A stretch of DNA of 64,000 nucleotides from Nemophila menziesii (lineage: Eukaryota > Streptophyta > Magnoliopsida > Boraginales > Hydrophyllaceae): assembly GCA_029959085.1 (NCBI GenBank), contig JARWIR010000090.1, positions 1,426,001 through 1,490,000 on the forward strand, read 5' to 3'. Position 1 is the first letter of the stretch, and every line of letters starts with the position of its first letter. Under the pieces are notes generated by a model. That model had not been told where the DNA came from and ran no database searches. It saw only the letters and a program-made list of their open reading frames with translations. The position numbers and the translations under genes are program-made. Positions 11,814-23,317 of the stretch are shown here, one piece after another.

Positions 11814-13373
11814 TGGTGGTCCTTTGTGTGTTCTAAATAAATGCAAATAATAATCGAACCACAACCGCAAGTGTACGGTTGTCCCAAGTAGTATAACTGA
11901 TAAATCAGATTCGTTCCAAGGACGGAATGGTTGATCACAATGTCTAGCAAATAGTGATTGATGCACTTATGAAAGTAAAGGATAATAAAATATTTGTTTG
12001 GTTTTGTTGATTAAAACTATTAAATGAAAAACAAATTATAAATGCAAGTAGAAGCTAAGATGCAAGTAAAATGAGTGAAAACGCAATATGAGAGGTAGTA
12101 CTTGAGAACGCAAGGATCCTCCTAATCTTACTTCCTAACTTATGTTGTTTAAGGGCTAAATTGGTCAATTACAATGGTCGGGATTTTAAAATCCTTATAC
12201 CCCCGTCAGGGTGGACTATAAGGCAATCCTAGGGTGTCACTAGTCCCGTCAGGGTAAATATGATCCACCTTTAGATGTTTAAGTTTTATTACCTCATTGG
12301 CCCTAGAATTAGCTAAGTTCGTCAGAATCAATAGCTTTTATCCTAGATTGAATAATTAATTCTATACCTAAACCCTCCGTCAGGATGATCCACACGCCAC
12401 ATATGTGGAATAGCTTAGATACTAATACCTAATTTTAGTTCGCGACTCTAAAATCAGTAAATAATCACAAATTATCGAAAAGAGTAATGAACCCAATCTA
12501 ATTTAATTTAATATAAACCCAAATTCAACATTCGTTATTTCATAAAATTAAGATTCACCCATTGTTTGTTCTCAAGCACTATGAAAAGCTTAGCTCATAT
12601 TGAAATTAAAAACTAAATTAAAAGAAATGGAATTCATATTGTTTACAAAATTAAAATATAAAAAGAACCTAATTTCCGGAATTGGAATGACTACGAACGG
12701 AGCTATAGACCCACTCCAGCTCTTGTAGCTTCTTCTTTCTTCCTTCTGTTGCTTCTCTCTGGTGTTTAATCTTGTGGAATGTGAATTGTGTGAAAAATAG
12801 AAGTCCAGACCTCCTTTTATAAGCATAAATTCGTTTTAGGGCTTGGACCAGAAAATAGAATATTAATTAAATGTCCAAGCCCACTTTCTAAGCCTAAAAT
12901 CCCGTAACTGCTGATACATCTTCACTAAAACGGCTTGTCCCGATGCGTTACAACTCCGATTGACCTCATTCCAGTTGCTAAAGTTCCGTAACTCGATAAG
13001 GAATGATTTCTCTTCAAAGGTCAACAGCTAGATAATCGCTTAAGAACCTCGAAATAAGCAATCTATGGCCTGTAAAATGGATTTTCAGCTCTAAAAATAA
13101 TATCTTCGGGATTTATCTTCAAGTCTTGACTCTAATTCACGATCTTTGACTCTCTCCTCGGATTCCTCTCCTAGCTAACATCTAAAACCTGTAAACTTTT
13201 CACTAAAAATACCAATATTACGCGCAAAAGTTTAATAATTCAAAAATGCTAGAAATAAAAAGGGAATTCCGGATTATTGCATATTTAGTCCAAAAGTCTA
13301 TCAAATTAATTAAATAAACACAAAAAATGATGTCTCCCAAGGGTCGAAAATAAGAACAATTAGGGAGACATCA
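11814..13373 (-). repeat. E1 5' LTR
   Basis: 1560 bp, same length as 538-2097 and about 99% identical by eye. It begins TGATGTCTCCC and ends CCACCA on the minus strand. Confidence 0.93.
12814..12821 (-). promoter_or_regulatory. Putative TATA box of the E1 promoter LTR
   Basis: TATAAAAG on the minus strand in the 5' LTR. It should position transcription of the E1 genomic RNA toward decreasing coordinates. Confidence 0.6.
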
Positions 13374-13378
13374 ACTAC
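13374..13378. repeat. Target site duplication of E1, right copy (ACTAC)
   Basis: Matches 533-537 exactly. Confidence 0.92.
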
Positions 13379-13405
13379 CTAATGCATACAAGCTATTAAG
13401 AAAAA

Positions 13406-13873
13406 TTAGAACGACCTACCTGGCTGGCCATAGAGATCCATCATATCATCCTCATCACCCGAAGCGGAAGGATCGGTATAACTGTCAACATCCCTAACCA
13501 TGGTTAAATCTTCTACTTGTGACTCCAACTGTATGACTTCTATCCAAAGATCTTTGTTATCTTCACGTAATCTTTCAACTTTGTTCTGTAACTTGAGAGC
13601 CCAAGGAGGAAGATCATAAACAATTTCAGTGGAAGAGGTAGAAGAACCTTGGTCTTGGATTTTTATTTTCTTCAAAGGCCTCTTTGATGGTATGGACATT
13701 CTAGCAGTTAATCTCTTCTTTGGTAGTGATTGTGCTGGTGCCTTTTCTTTTGAATCTTCAGTAACCTCATCAAGATTGATGGGTTTTTTAATGGTGGCCC
13801 CAGGCAATTTCTTATTCTTCCCAAGGATTGAACACTTTCTCTTGTATTCCATAGCTTCAGATCTGTTAGTCAT
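13406..13873 (-). CDS. E2 ORF3 remnant, short coiled-coil protein
   Basis: 155 codons from ATG 13873 (MTNRSEAMEYKRK, similar to the ORF3 start of E1) to the end near 13406. The N-terminal half is basic. The second half is a coiled coil (LPPWALKLQNKVERLRED, VIQLESQVEDL) and the tail is acidic. The central domain present in the 424-residue E1 version is missing, so this is an N-plus-C remnant. E4 carries the same coil (PPWARNLQQEF). I do not know its function. It is intact in frame, which could mean selection or merely short length. Confidence 0.5.
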   Translation of the reverse strand: MTNRSEAMEYKRKCSILGKNKKLPGATIKKPINLDEVTEDSKEKAPAQSLPKKRLTARMSIPSKRPLKKIKIQDQGSSTSSTEIVYDLPPWALKLQNKVERLREDNKDLWIEVIQLESQVEDLTMVRDVDSYTDPSASGDEDDMMDLYGQPGRSF

Positions 13874-14229
13874 GCTTGCTTTACCCACAACTCAAGTTAT
13901 ACCAAGGATGGATTAAAAGTATAAGGAAATTTGGTGTAGCTTGATGTTGTTGCTTGGAATTGGTGGAAGAGAAAGGTTATTTGATTGATCTTGGAAGAAA
14001 TCTTTAAAGCTTGTTGAATTTGATGGTGTTTTGATGGTGTAGTGTGATGAATTTGATGAAGAATTTGTGTTTATGGAAGATGTAGGAGAGGATTTGATGA
14101 GTTGTTGTGTTAATTTTGAAGGTTTGCACAAGCTTTAAGATGTATTTATAGGGTTTGAGTCTGAAAAATTCGTATGGGAGAGGCTAGGGTTTATCTTGTA
14201 AGGTAAGAAGCTGATTAGGAAACATATTC
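13874..14229 (-). other. E2 ORF3 leader
   Basis: AT-rich stretch upstream of ORF3 with no credible ORF; short overlapping frames are low-complexity. Confidence 0.4.
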
Positions 14230-14570
14230 CTTCACAAACCGCCTCTCTGCGGTGCACCGGACCAAACCCGCGGTGTACCGGACTCATCAGCTCTTCAAAT
14301 TTTTGTCCACTGGATAATACCCGAGCTAGCACCCCGTGGCACGTGTTTTGTGCCTGCGGACCAGGGTGCGGTGCATGGGGTAGTCCGCTCCATGTCCGTC
14401 AAAAAACCCGTGGTACCCGACCCCGTGGCACGCGTTTTGGGCGTGCGGACCAGGGGTGCGGTGTACCGCGCCTTCATGTCATTTTTTTTTCCTTTCTGGA
14501 TAAAACCCGTGGTACCCGACCGTGGTATGGGTTTTCTGGGTAGTCCGCGCCAGGCTTAGAGTTTCTCCAG
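14230..14570. repeat. GC-rich palindrome array in the pol-ORF3 spacer (E2)
   Basis: Repeated short units such as GCGGTGCACCG, CCCGTGGCACG, CGTGGTACCC and GCGGTGTACCGC, many self-complementary. It occupies the same place as the ACCGGGTTCCCGGT array of E1 but with a different motif. Related units occur in E3 and E4. Confidence 0.7.
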
Positions 14571-14770
14571 TTTTTTCCTTTGACCCCAAACTCGTTTCCT
14601 GCACAATAACACACTACCTTTATCTCCTATTAGCTTGTAAACACAATTAAAAATATACACTAACTTAATATTATACACTACAAAGCAAAAACAACTAATC
14701 TAAAAAGCAATGTAGACAAGGGGTGTCTCCCAAGAGCACTTTTGTTTAACGTCTTTGAGTTAGACGTGTA

Positions 14771-17700
14771 CCTCAGGCTAAGCGCATTCAACGAGATGGA
14801 TCGTCTCCTCTCGCCCAAAGTCCTCACTGTCATGGTATTTCTTCAAACGCTAGCCATTCACCATGAACGCCCGTTGCTCGGTTGGATTCTCAATTTCAAT
14901 CGCCATGAGGTGTGACTTTAGTAACAATGTAAGGTCCTCCCCAACGGGATTTAAGCTTTCCTGGGTAGTTCGAAAATCGAGAGTTGTATAATAAAACTTT
15001 TTGTCCTATCTCGAAATTCTTTGGACGGAGCCGTTTATCATGCCATCGCTTTGTTTTCTCCTTATAGAGACGTGAATTTTCATAGGCAAGATAGCGAAAC
15101 TCCTCCAACTCGTTCAACTGCATCATCCTTTGCTTCCCGGCCAAGTCTGGGTCTAGATTCAGAGTTTTAATAGCCCAGTAGGCTCGGGCTTCAAGTTCAA
15201 TCGGTAGATGACACGCCTTGCCGTAGACCATGCGATATGGAGATGCTCCAACTGGTGTTTTAAATGCTGTTCTGTAAGCCCAGAGAGCATCATTTAGCTT
15301 TAAAGACCAATCTTTCCTCGATTTATTTACGGTCTTCTCAAGAATAGATTTGATTTCCCGGTTGGAAACTTCAGCTTGACCGTTAGTTTGTGGGTGATAA
15401 CCGGTTGAAGTACGGTGTTTCACTCCAAACTTACAAAGAAAATGTCTGAGAGGAGCATTAACAAAATGGGTACCTTTATCACTGATGAGAACACGTGGCG
15501 TACCATGTCTTGAAAAGATATTTGATTTTAAGAAATTAATCACTGTTTGAGCATCGTTCTTTGGTGTTGCCACTGCTTCTACCCATTTTAATACATAGTC
15601 CACTGCAAGCAAAATATAAAGATTTCCATGGGAAGTGATGAAAGGTCCCATGAAATCTATTCCCCATACATCAAAGATTTCAACTTCAAGAATATTATTA
15701 AGCGGCATCGCGTCTCTTTTTGATATGTTGCTAGTGAACTGGCATCTGTGACATGACTGGACATAACGATGACAATCTTTGTGTATGGTAGGCCAATAGA
15801 ACCCGGATTGAAGAATTTTAGCTGCGGTTCTATCGCCTTTAAAGTGACCTCCATAAGGTGAATTATGACAACCTTCAATTATCTTCTCCATTTCACCTTC
15901 ATGCACACATCTTCTAACCACTTGGTCACTACAAATCTTCCAGAGGTACGGTTCATCCCAATAATACTGTTTGGCCTGGTGATTTAATCTTTGTCTTTGT
16001 TGTGGGTGGAAATCTTTGGGTAAGACACCACTCACAATGAGGTTGACTAGATCTGCATACCATGGCACAAAAGCACGTTTAATAGCAAAAAGTTGTTCAT
16101 CAGGGAATACCTCTTTAACCAACAATGGTTCTTTGTTCGCATCAGATCCTTCGAGCCTTGATAAATGATCAGCAACTTGATTCTCGCATCCCTTTCGGTC
16201 TCGAATATATATGTCGAATTCTTGAAGTAGTAGTACCCATCTAATAAGACGCGGCTTAGCGTCCTTTTTCTCCATGAGGTACCGAATAGCTGAATAGTCC
16301 GTGAATACAACAGTTTTCTTCCCAACTAGATAGGAACGAAATTTATCAAAAGCATAAACCACGACCAACATCTCTTTCTCCGTCACTGTATAATTCATCT
16401 GGGCAGCGTTGAAAGTCTTACTTGCATAATAAATTGTGTGGAAAATTTTGTCTTTCCTCTGTCCCAACACAACACCCATAGCTTGATCACTAGCATCGCA
16501 CATAAGTTCAAACGGAGCTTTCCAATCAGGAGGTATAACAATAGGTGTAGAGATCAGTTTTTCCTTAATCGTAAAAAACGCTTGAAGACATTCATCAGTA
16601 AAATTAAAAGGACTATCCTTTTCAAGTAAAGAGCAAAGCGGTTTGGAGATCTTGGAGAAATCTTTAATAAATCTTCGATAAAATCCTGCGTGACCCAAGA
16701 AACTTCTCACTCCTTTAACAGAAACTGGAGGTGGTAGTGTTTTGATAACTTCAATTTTAGCACGATCAACCTCCATTCCAGCCTTCGAAACTTTATGTCC
16801 CAACACAATTCCCTCTTGAACCATGAAGTGGCATTTTTCCCAATTATGCACAAGATCTTTTTCTCTGCATCTCACAAGGACCTTCTCAAGATTATTCAAA
16901 CAATCATCAAAACTATCTCCGAACACCGAAAAATCATCCATAAAAACCTCCAAGTATTTATCAATCATGTCCCAAAATATAGCCATCATGCACCTCTGGA
17001 ACGTGGAAGGTGCATTGCATAAACCAAATGGCATTCTTCTATAAGCAAAAGTACCAAACGGACATGTAAAAGTTGTTTTGTGTTGATCGAGGGGATCCAC
17101 ACAAATCTGATTATAACCCGAATATCCGTCAAGGAAACAATAGTATTCTCTTCCTGCAAGTTTGTCTAGCATCTGATCAATGAATGGCAGCGGGAAGTGA
17201 TCTTTCTTCGTTGCTTTGTTCAGTCTTCGGTAATCCATGCACACTCGCCACCCTACAACTGGTCTTGATGGTATGGCTTCGCCTTGATCATTAAGGATGG
17301 TAGTGATACCTCCTTTCTTCGGAACACATTGCACTGGACTTACCCAATCACTGCTAGCAATCGGATAGATAATTCCTGCGTCTAACAACTTAATAACTTC
17401 CTTCCTCACTACTTCTTTCATAGCTGGCATGAGTCTTCTCTGTCCCTCTATAGATCGCCCACCTTCGTTCTCAAGAATGATTTTGTGTTTGCAAACGGGA
17501 GGACTAATTCCCTTGATGTCGGCAATAGTCCATCCGATTGCTTCTTTGTTTGCGCGAAGTACTTGAAGTAGCTTCTCCTCTTGAGGACCTGAAAGGTTAG
17601 CAGAAATAATAACAGGTAAAGTTTTGTTCATACCTAGATATGCATAGCGTAGATGATCAGGAAGGGGTTTTTCTTCGAGAACTGGTGGACATATTATAGA

Positions 17701-18888
17701 TGGTTGTTTCATTGGTTCAATGTCACCTGGTTCTCGAAGCAGTTCTCGCACATTTGATAATGCAGCAACATCTTCAGGGGAAATCTCGAGTTCCTCTGGT
17801 GATTCAAGTGCTAAGGCCTCGTCAAGATCATCATCTAAGCTTGCTTCATTGAAGACTTCTTGCGCCATTTTTACGATGACATCTATTTTAAAGCATTCAT
17901 CTTTTGACATTGGTAACTTCATAGCCTGAAACACATTGAATCGTATCGGTTCGCCTTGTACTCTCATGATCAACTCACCATTCTCAACATCAATTAGTGT
18001 ACGCCCCGTGGCTAAGAATGGTCTACCCAAGATGATGGGGACATTCTTATCCGCGTCGTAGTCAAGAATAATAAAATCACAATGAAAAATAAAAGAGCCA
18101 CCTTTAACTAAAACATCTTCAATTTTACCTATTGGTCGTGAGAGGGAGCGATCCGCCATTTGTAATACCACAGATGTGGGTACTACTTCTCCAATATTAA
18201 GCTTCTCGAACAGGGATCTAGGCATGAGATTGATGCTCGCGCCTAGATCACATAATGCTTTCCCGGTCCAACTATCTCCAATGCCGATGGGAATTGTAAA
18301 ACTTCCGGGATCTTCTAGCTTTGGTGGTAACTCATTTTGACATATAGCACTGCACTCCCTAGGTAATCCAATTGTTTCCCCAGTTTCTATACTTCGCTTG
18401 TTGGAGAGAATGTCTTTCATGAATTTAAGATAGGTTGGCATTCTCTTGAGGGCTTCAACAAGGGGTATATTAACTTCCAATTTCTTCAGCATGTCAATGA
18501 ACTTCTTGAATTCCAGGTCATTGTCCTTCTTTCTGACACGTGAAGGGTATGGTGGTGGAGGGCGTATATTGAGTTCCACTGGTTTTCTTGTCTGGTCAGG
18601 TGTCTTGGCTTGAACACTCTTTGGTTTAACTACCTCCTCAACTGTATTTTTGATTTCTTCCCCCCTTTGTTCTGGAATTGGTTCTGGTTCTGGTCTAGGT
18701 GGAGGTAGTTGTTTTCCACTTCGCAACTCAACTGCATGGCAAGAGTCATCTCTAGGAGCAATAGTATCACTTGGGAGTTGCCCTTTTGGCCGATTTTGTA
18801 ATGAACTCGCCAGATGTGATATAGTATGCTCTAGTTGCTTGATAATATTCTCCTGGTTCGAACTTTCTGTTGGCTTTGCTTCATTTTA
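14771..18888 (-). pseudogene. pol: E2 pol polyprotein, lightly broken
   Basis: An open frame of about 1330 codons from near 18888 to 14896. It holds protease ([16 protein letters not shown]), reverse transcriptase ([17 protein letters not shown]), RNase H ([14 protein letters not shown]), and integrase with its HHCC finger ([14 protein letters not shown]), [16 protein letters not shown] and the E of [10 protein letters not shown] 2-base loss at about 14896-14900 (relative to E1) ends the frame after TKVTPHGD. The remaining tail to about 14771 also has a stop where E1 reads His. At the other end, an indel in an A-rich run near 18890 separates pol from gag. Catalytic residues are still present, so the decay is recent or mild. 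Confidence 0.88.
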
Positions 18889-19727
18889 TTTTCAACTGTT
18901 TGCATTAATTTAGCCATACTCGAAGTCAAGCTCTGGAGTTGTTCTTGTTTTGCCAATTGCATTGATTGTTTAGGTGGATCTTTCTTTGGTTCTCGACAAA
19001 TTCTCTCAATAATGGGTGCCTTTTTCTGAATAGGTTGTGGTGGATTATAATATTGAGGTTGGGGTTTATGATAAGTCTCTTGCTTTCTGACCCAACTCTT
19101 TTGCTGTGGGGGTTGTTGATAATTAGTGTAGCTGTCTTGAGGATAATCATAACCAGAGTAATAGTTATCTTGAGGATATTGAACGGAAGCTACTGCTAGA
19201 TTATTCATACACCCTTCCCATACGTGGTTTCTTGATCCACAACCAGGACACGAAGGAATTGTGCGTACCGTATTCACCTGAGCAATTGTTCGGGCTTGTT
19301 CCTTAAGTTCTTCGAGTTGTTTAGCCAATTTTTTAAGTTTCAGAGATTCTGAATTGTTTTCTTTTTCTGCTCTCTTTGGCCAACTTCTCTCGTTCTCAAG
19401 AATTCTTTCCATCCCCAACTCAGCTTCTTCAGGACCTAGCAACACAAAACCCGCGTTTCCTAACGAATCAGCTTTCTCTCTTGATTTATCATTAAGGCCT
19501 CCATAAAACAAGGTTAAATAATATTCCGGCGATGATCTATGATAGGGACATCTCGCCTTCTTATCTGTAAATCGTAACCATGCTTCACCCAAACTCTCTT
19601 CATATTTCTGTATAAATTGTTCCAGCTCCAACATATCTTTTAAACGTCTACTAACCGGATAGAAACAGTCTAGGAATCTTGCTTGGAGCTTGTCCCAATC
19701 TGGAATAACATGAGGGTATTGGGTATC
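18831..19727 (-). pseudogene. gag: E2 gag, 3' part
   Basis: The C-terminal part of gag (DWDKLQARFLDCFYPVSRRLKDMLELEQF...), with a zinc-finger-like CPGCGSRNHVWEGC, a Tyr/Gln/Pro-rich stretch and a stop at 18831 caused by a frameshift. At 19727 the frame is cut by the E3 LTR. Its 5' part (ATG to LTGH) lies at 39157-38888, with a duplicate at 22219-21950. The conserved residues equivalent to the SEWH of E1 are absent from both sides, so at least about 15 bp were lost at the break. Confidence 0.8.
19723..19727. repeat. Possible target duplication of E3 (GTATC), left side
   Basis: GTATC precedes the E3 LTR. GTATG occurs at 38886-38890 at the far junction, but the far end lacks an LTR terminus and gag codons are missing there, so the match may be chance. 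Confidence 0.25.
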
Positions 19728-20513
19728 TGATGTCTCCCGATTTGTTCTAATTATTAGCCCCTTGGAGACATCCTTTTAGGTGAATAAATGACTTGTTTGA
19801 TAGACTTTTAAAGCTTAATTGATCATATTGCACTTTCTCCCCTTGGAAATTAACTATTTGCAGAATCTGAGCTTTTGTGCCTAAATTTGACTATTTTTAA
19901 TGCAAAGTTAATCGGTTCTTGAATCTCATGAAAGACCAATCCAAGGAGAAGAAGTGAGAATAGAGTCTTAGTGTATTTTAGAGTGTTAGGAAGTGATTTT
20001 TAGTCGAGTTTCTATTTTTAGAGTACACTTTCCTATTTTGATTTCTTGATTTATTGATTTAATCTTTTTAAGCATATGCGGTTTAATTATTTATTTATGT
20101 GAAGCTTTAAAAGATAAATGGTAATTACTTAGAGACCAAGTCAAGATGAGGATGAAAGGAAAGAAGATTTACATGGAAATAAGAAGATTTAGGAAAGATT
20201 TATTCAAAGGAGGAAAAGATAAAGCTGCCTTGTGAATCTGAAAATCCAGCCACGTTTTAGAGATTAAATCATAATTAAAGATTGGCATTGATTCTGGACG
20301 AATGGTTTGCACCAATAGAAAGAGATTTCCAAGACAAGTGGTTTCATATATTGGAACTTCTCAAACGGATAAGTATTGAAAAAAGATATGACCAAATCAA
20401 ATCAGCAACAAATCTTACCTTTCCTAGAATTTAGAGCTACGAATTTAAGAGTCTTTGCCTTGTCTTCAACTCCAAGTAATTCGACCTATGTCTTGCTAAC
20501 ACCTATAAATACA

Positions 20514-20521
20514 CCCCTTAG
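20514..20521 (+). promoter_or_regulatory. Putative TATA box of E3 5' LTR
   Basis: TATAAATA in the middle of the LTR, followed by the duplicated CTCTCAAT block. Confidence 0.5.
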
Positions 20522-20537
20522 ACCTCATAATTCAGTA

Positions 20538-20639
20538 CCTCTCAATAATCATTCAATATATACATCTTTAGAGAGAGAGTCAGAACCACCTCTCAATTAT
20601 CATTCAATATATACATCTTTAGAGAGAGAGACAAAGACT
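20538..20639 (+). repeat. 51-bp tandem duplication in E3 LTR
   Basis: Two adjacent copies of a 51-bp unit (CCTCTCAAT...ATATACATCTTTAGAGAGAG) just downstream of the TATA box. Also present in 36665-38323 and not evident in the related E4 LTR. Confidence 0.75.
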
Positions 20640-21391
20640 TCAAGAGCAAGAAGGCAGAGGAGAAGCTAGTGCTGGAGGAATCCTGTTCTTCCATCAACAG
20701 TCATCTAATCCTTAGGTTATATATTTCTTTTCTGTAATTAAATATGATGTCTTTCTATTTAATTTCAGTCTTTAAATTTATCATGAGCTAAACTTTTATA
20801 TACTTGAGAATCGCAATAAAGGGATGAACCCTAGTTAATTTAATCTATGTTTTGAATTTGGGATTGTTGTGATTTAAATTGAATTAGGTCTTAGATATTG
20901 GATATTACTTTGTTCTTAATTACTATTTCTTTTCGGTACAACTAGAAATAGATTTTAGTATTTGGGCTATTCACTTTAGTGGCTAAGTGACCACCCGACA
21001 GGGGGCTAGGAGATATTAGAGTCCCGACTAATATTATAATTCCAATTCTGCCCTTAGACATAGCATAGATTATATTGATCAAGTGGATTCTTTTGCGAGA
21101 CTCAAGTAACTCTCTTATCTGAAGTCAGTGTTTTATTTGCTTTTATTTATTTTAATTTAGTTTTTATTATTTGCATCTTTAGTTATTAGAAAACCAAACA
21201 TAAATCTCTTCTTTACTTTTCTGTTAAACAATTATTCTTGCTATCTGATTAATACTGGAGTTGAACCTAATCCGTCCCTGAGAACGAACTCGATTTATCG
21301 AATATTACTTGGACAACCGTACACTTGCGGTAATTGTGGTTCCTTTATTTTTGCACTTAATTTAATAACACACCAGGACCCACCAAGTTTT

Positions 21392-21409
21392 TGGCGCCGC
21401 TGCCGGGGA
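21392..21409 (+). promoter_or_regulatory. Primer binding site of E3
   Basis: TGGCGCCGCTGCCGGGGA, 6 bp after the LTR, same as in E1. Confidence 0.85.
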
Positions 21410-21548
21410 TTGCAGCGTGTAACCCCGGTGTTTAATCTTTAAGTAGTTTTAATTGTTTATTTATTTTTTCAGTTTTACGCTTGGTTTTTGTTTTTGTTTT
21501 TGTTGTACAGATTTTTATTCAGGTAATGATCAAAAGGTTCTATTGAAG

Positions 21549-21949
21549 ATGTATAGAGGACATTACCCGGATCCCGATCCATATGAATATTGGGAAGACT
21601 CTTCGGGACAACAACAATGGGGTAGTAACTTCTACCAACAACCTTATCAATACCCGCAAGAGCAAGGATGGAACAATCAATGGATCGGGAATAATCAACA
21701 ACAACCATCATATCACTATCAGCAAGAGCAAGCATCGAACAACCAATGGGTTGAAAACATTCAACAACCTCCACCTCATCACTATCAGCAAGAAATTGAC
21801 AATGAGATACGCTCTAAACTCCAGCGCTTAGTAGAGGAAACTAACGCCATCAATGCACGCATGCAACAGATGGTAGAAGAATGGGGTAGTATGTCTTATG
21901 AAGATTCCACTCCCCCGAGGGATGGAAGCGATGAACCGGGAAAAGTAGT
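21549..21949 (+). pseudogene. E3 first ORF (Tyr/Gln-rich), 5' fragment
   Basis: Starts at ATG 21549 (MYRGHYPDPDPYEYWED). About 134 codons belong to E3 before the junction at 21949/21950, after which the frame reads antisense E2 gag until 21983. The sequence is rich in Gln, Tyr and Asn with QQPYQYPQEQ-type repeats and ends in a helical segment (EIRSKLQRLVEETNAINARMQQMVEEW). It is not recognisable as an Athila gag, although it occupies the gag position. An identical copy is at 38487-38887. Function unknown; the low-complexity N-terminus and helix could serve in particle assembly, but that is a guess. Confidence 0.6.
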
Positions 21950-22582
21950 ATGTCCGGTCAAGAAGAACTGGAACATCAAGTAATATACTTGCTCCCTAGT
22001 AACTCCTTTTACGATATAAGCATCACAGATCTGCATGAATTTCTGAATATATCGGATCAGATCTTGATGTGCAACTCCGCTGAATAATCCATGAGATGCA
22101 AATTGAGTTAGCATCCCTGGATCTGGTTTAAATTTCGCGGCTTGGATTTCTGGAGCGCGAATTCCTCGTGGCTCCACTCTAAACTCGATGGGTAGCTCAA
22201 GTCTCCTTAGGTTCTCCATCTGTAACTAAATCTGAAAAACAAAAACTAAAAACAAAAGCGTAAAATAGAACTAACTGAAATTAAAAGCACAAGATATATG
22301 CACAAGGACTAACGATGTAGTCCCCGGCAGCGGCGCCAAAATCTTGGTGGGGCCTAGGGTGTGATAAAATAAGATATAAATAAAGTGTAAAAACACCCTA
22401 GAACTACACGGTTCTGCAAGTATACAGATCGTATGCAAGTTTTAGATTGAGATTCGTTCCACAGAGACTACGAAGGTTAGAAGATTCTTATGCAAATATC
22501 AAGTGTAAATAATTAAAGCTAGAACAACTAAACGCAATTAAAAGTAAAGACAAATAAAGATGGATTGACAAACTAATTAACT
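21950..22582 (-). mobile_element. Duplicate of the E2 gag start, primer site and LTR end, inside E3
   Basis: Antisense E2 sequence: gag from ATG 22219 (MENLRRLELPIEFRV) to LTGH, primer site (22321-22338) and 238 bp of LTR (22345-22582). It repeats 38888-39521 almost perfectly, including the same junction with E3. At 22582 it stops abruptly and E3 sequence resumes. Confidence 0.85.
22321..22338 (-). promoter_or_regulatory. E2-type primer binding site (duplicate copy)
   Basis: TGGCGCCGCTGCCGGGGA on the minus strand, next to the truncated E2 LTR piece at 22345. Confidence 0.75.
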
Positions 22583-22594
22583 ATGTAAATAAAG

Positions 22595-23317
22595 ATGCCG
22601 GTTATAAATGAAGACCACCATGTGGTTGAGAATCTTGTTAGCATGGTGGAAGAAGGAGTAGCAACGAAAATCCTGGAAATTGAAACTGAGATTGCTATTC
22701 CTATGGTGCGTGCACATGATCATGATACAGAACGCAAACAAGAAAAAAAGGTGGTGATCGAGGTTATAGAAATTACAAATCAAAAATATGATGAGGTAAT
22801 AGTGGAAGATTGGGTTGAAAGAGAAGACGAATGTAAAGTGGTTGAGGAATCCATCGAGGTTCACGATGAAATAGAAGTTGATACTCAGCCACAAAAAGTT
22901 CACCAATCACTATCTCCACCACAAATCATCATTAGAGATAAAAAACCGGAATCACCTCTATTACTACAAATGATCAATAGGTGCTACGCAAGAAAGGTGC
23001 TACACCGCGAGAGTAAAGCGGCAAGGAGGAGCACCTACCCACCACACTTTAAAGAGGAACGCGATATTAAAGAGAATAAAGATGAGCTTATACCGTTAAG
23101 GACGGTTATCTACTATCGTGTGGTGAAGAATACGTTTCGTCGTAAAAGTAAGAAGGCGAAACGGAGATACTACCCTCCCCCTTTTAGAGATCGATTGAAT
23201 AAAATTTTAAGGGGGAAGGTTTCAAAGCTTACATGCCGAGGACGAGGCGAATTTAAGCGGAGGAGAACCGCAAGGGCCTCAATACCATCTTCATGGAAGG
23301 TAACGCGTCGAACTTAA
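22595..23317 (+). CDS. E3 second ORF, highly charged protein of unknown function
   Basis: About 240 codons from ATG 22595 (MPVINEDHHVVENLV). It may once have continued upstream, because the inserted E2 piece ends at 22582. The N-terminal half is acidic (EVIEITNQKYDEVIVEDWVERED). The C-terminal half is strongly basic (FRRKSKKAKRRYYPPPFRDR, then CRGRGEFKRRRTARA). There is no RT, integrase or protease motif. It ends just before the GTCGAACTTAAAGACGTAATAAACAAAAG block that follows pol in the other elements, so it sits where pol would be. It is presumably the coding part of a non-autonomous element. A nucleic-acid-binding role is suggested only by charge. Confidence 0.5.
   Translation: MPVINEDHHVVENLVSMVEEGVATKILEIETEIAIPMVRAHDHDTERKQEKKVVIEVIEITNQKYDEVIVEDWVEREDECKVVEESIEVHDEIEVDTQPQKVHQSLSPPQIIIRDKKPESPLLLQMINRCYARKVLHRESKAARRSTYPPHFKEERDIKENKDELIPLRTVIYYRVVKNTFRRKSKKAKRRYYPPPFRDRLNKILRGKVSKLTCRGRGEFKRRRTARASIPSSWKVTRRT

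Larger units (their letters stand above)
538..13373 (-). mobile_element. E1: complete Athila-like Ty3/gypsy LTR retrotransposon
   Basis: A 12.8-kb element in reverse orientation. Order on its own strand: 5' LTR (13373-11814), tRNA primer binding site, gag, pol (protease, reverse transcriptase, RNase H, integrase), a palindrome-array spacer, a third ORF of the Athila envelope-position type, a long 3' untranslated region, polypurine tract and 3' LTR. The LTRs begin TGATGTCTCCC and end CCACCA, are both 1560 bp, and differ at about 11 positions by eye, so the insertion is young. Flanking ACTAC duplications are perfect. It is inserted in E2. Gag-pol has one in-frame amber codon and ORF3 one internal stop. 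Confidence 0.93.
13379..19727 (-). mobile_element. E2 (Athila-like), ORF3 to middle of gag
   Basis: Central part of the outer host element E2: small ORF3, palindrome-array spacer, pol and the 3' part of gag. It is continuous with 1-537 on the left once E1 is removed, and with 38888-40228 (gag start, primer site, 5' LTR) on the right once E3 is removed. E2 belongs to a subfamily different from E1/E5 and E3/E4, judged by LTR ends (GGTGGGGCC) and a divergent gag. Confidence 0.85.
19728..21385 (+). repeat. E3 5' LTR
   Basis: 1658-bp LTR beginning TGATGTCTCCCGA and ending GACCCACCA, followed by the primer site. About 99% identical by eye to 36665-38323 and closely similar to the E4 LTRs, so E3 and E4 belong to one subfamily. 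Confidence 0.9.

Noticed and set aside
13374..13384. Right flank of E1 as ordinary host DNA
   Set aside because: The sequence continues E2 from position 537, so E1 is nested in another element, not in unique DNA.
22577..22906. 109-codon minus-strand ORF with hydrophobic runs
   Set aside because: Antisense shadow of the charged E3 ORF; a Glu/Lys-rich sense strand gives Phe/Leu-rich antisense.
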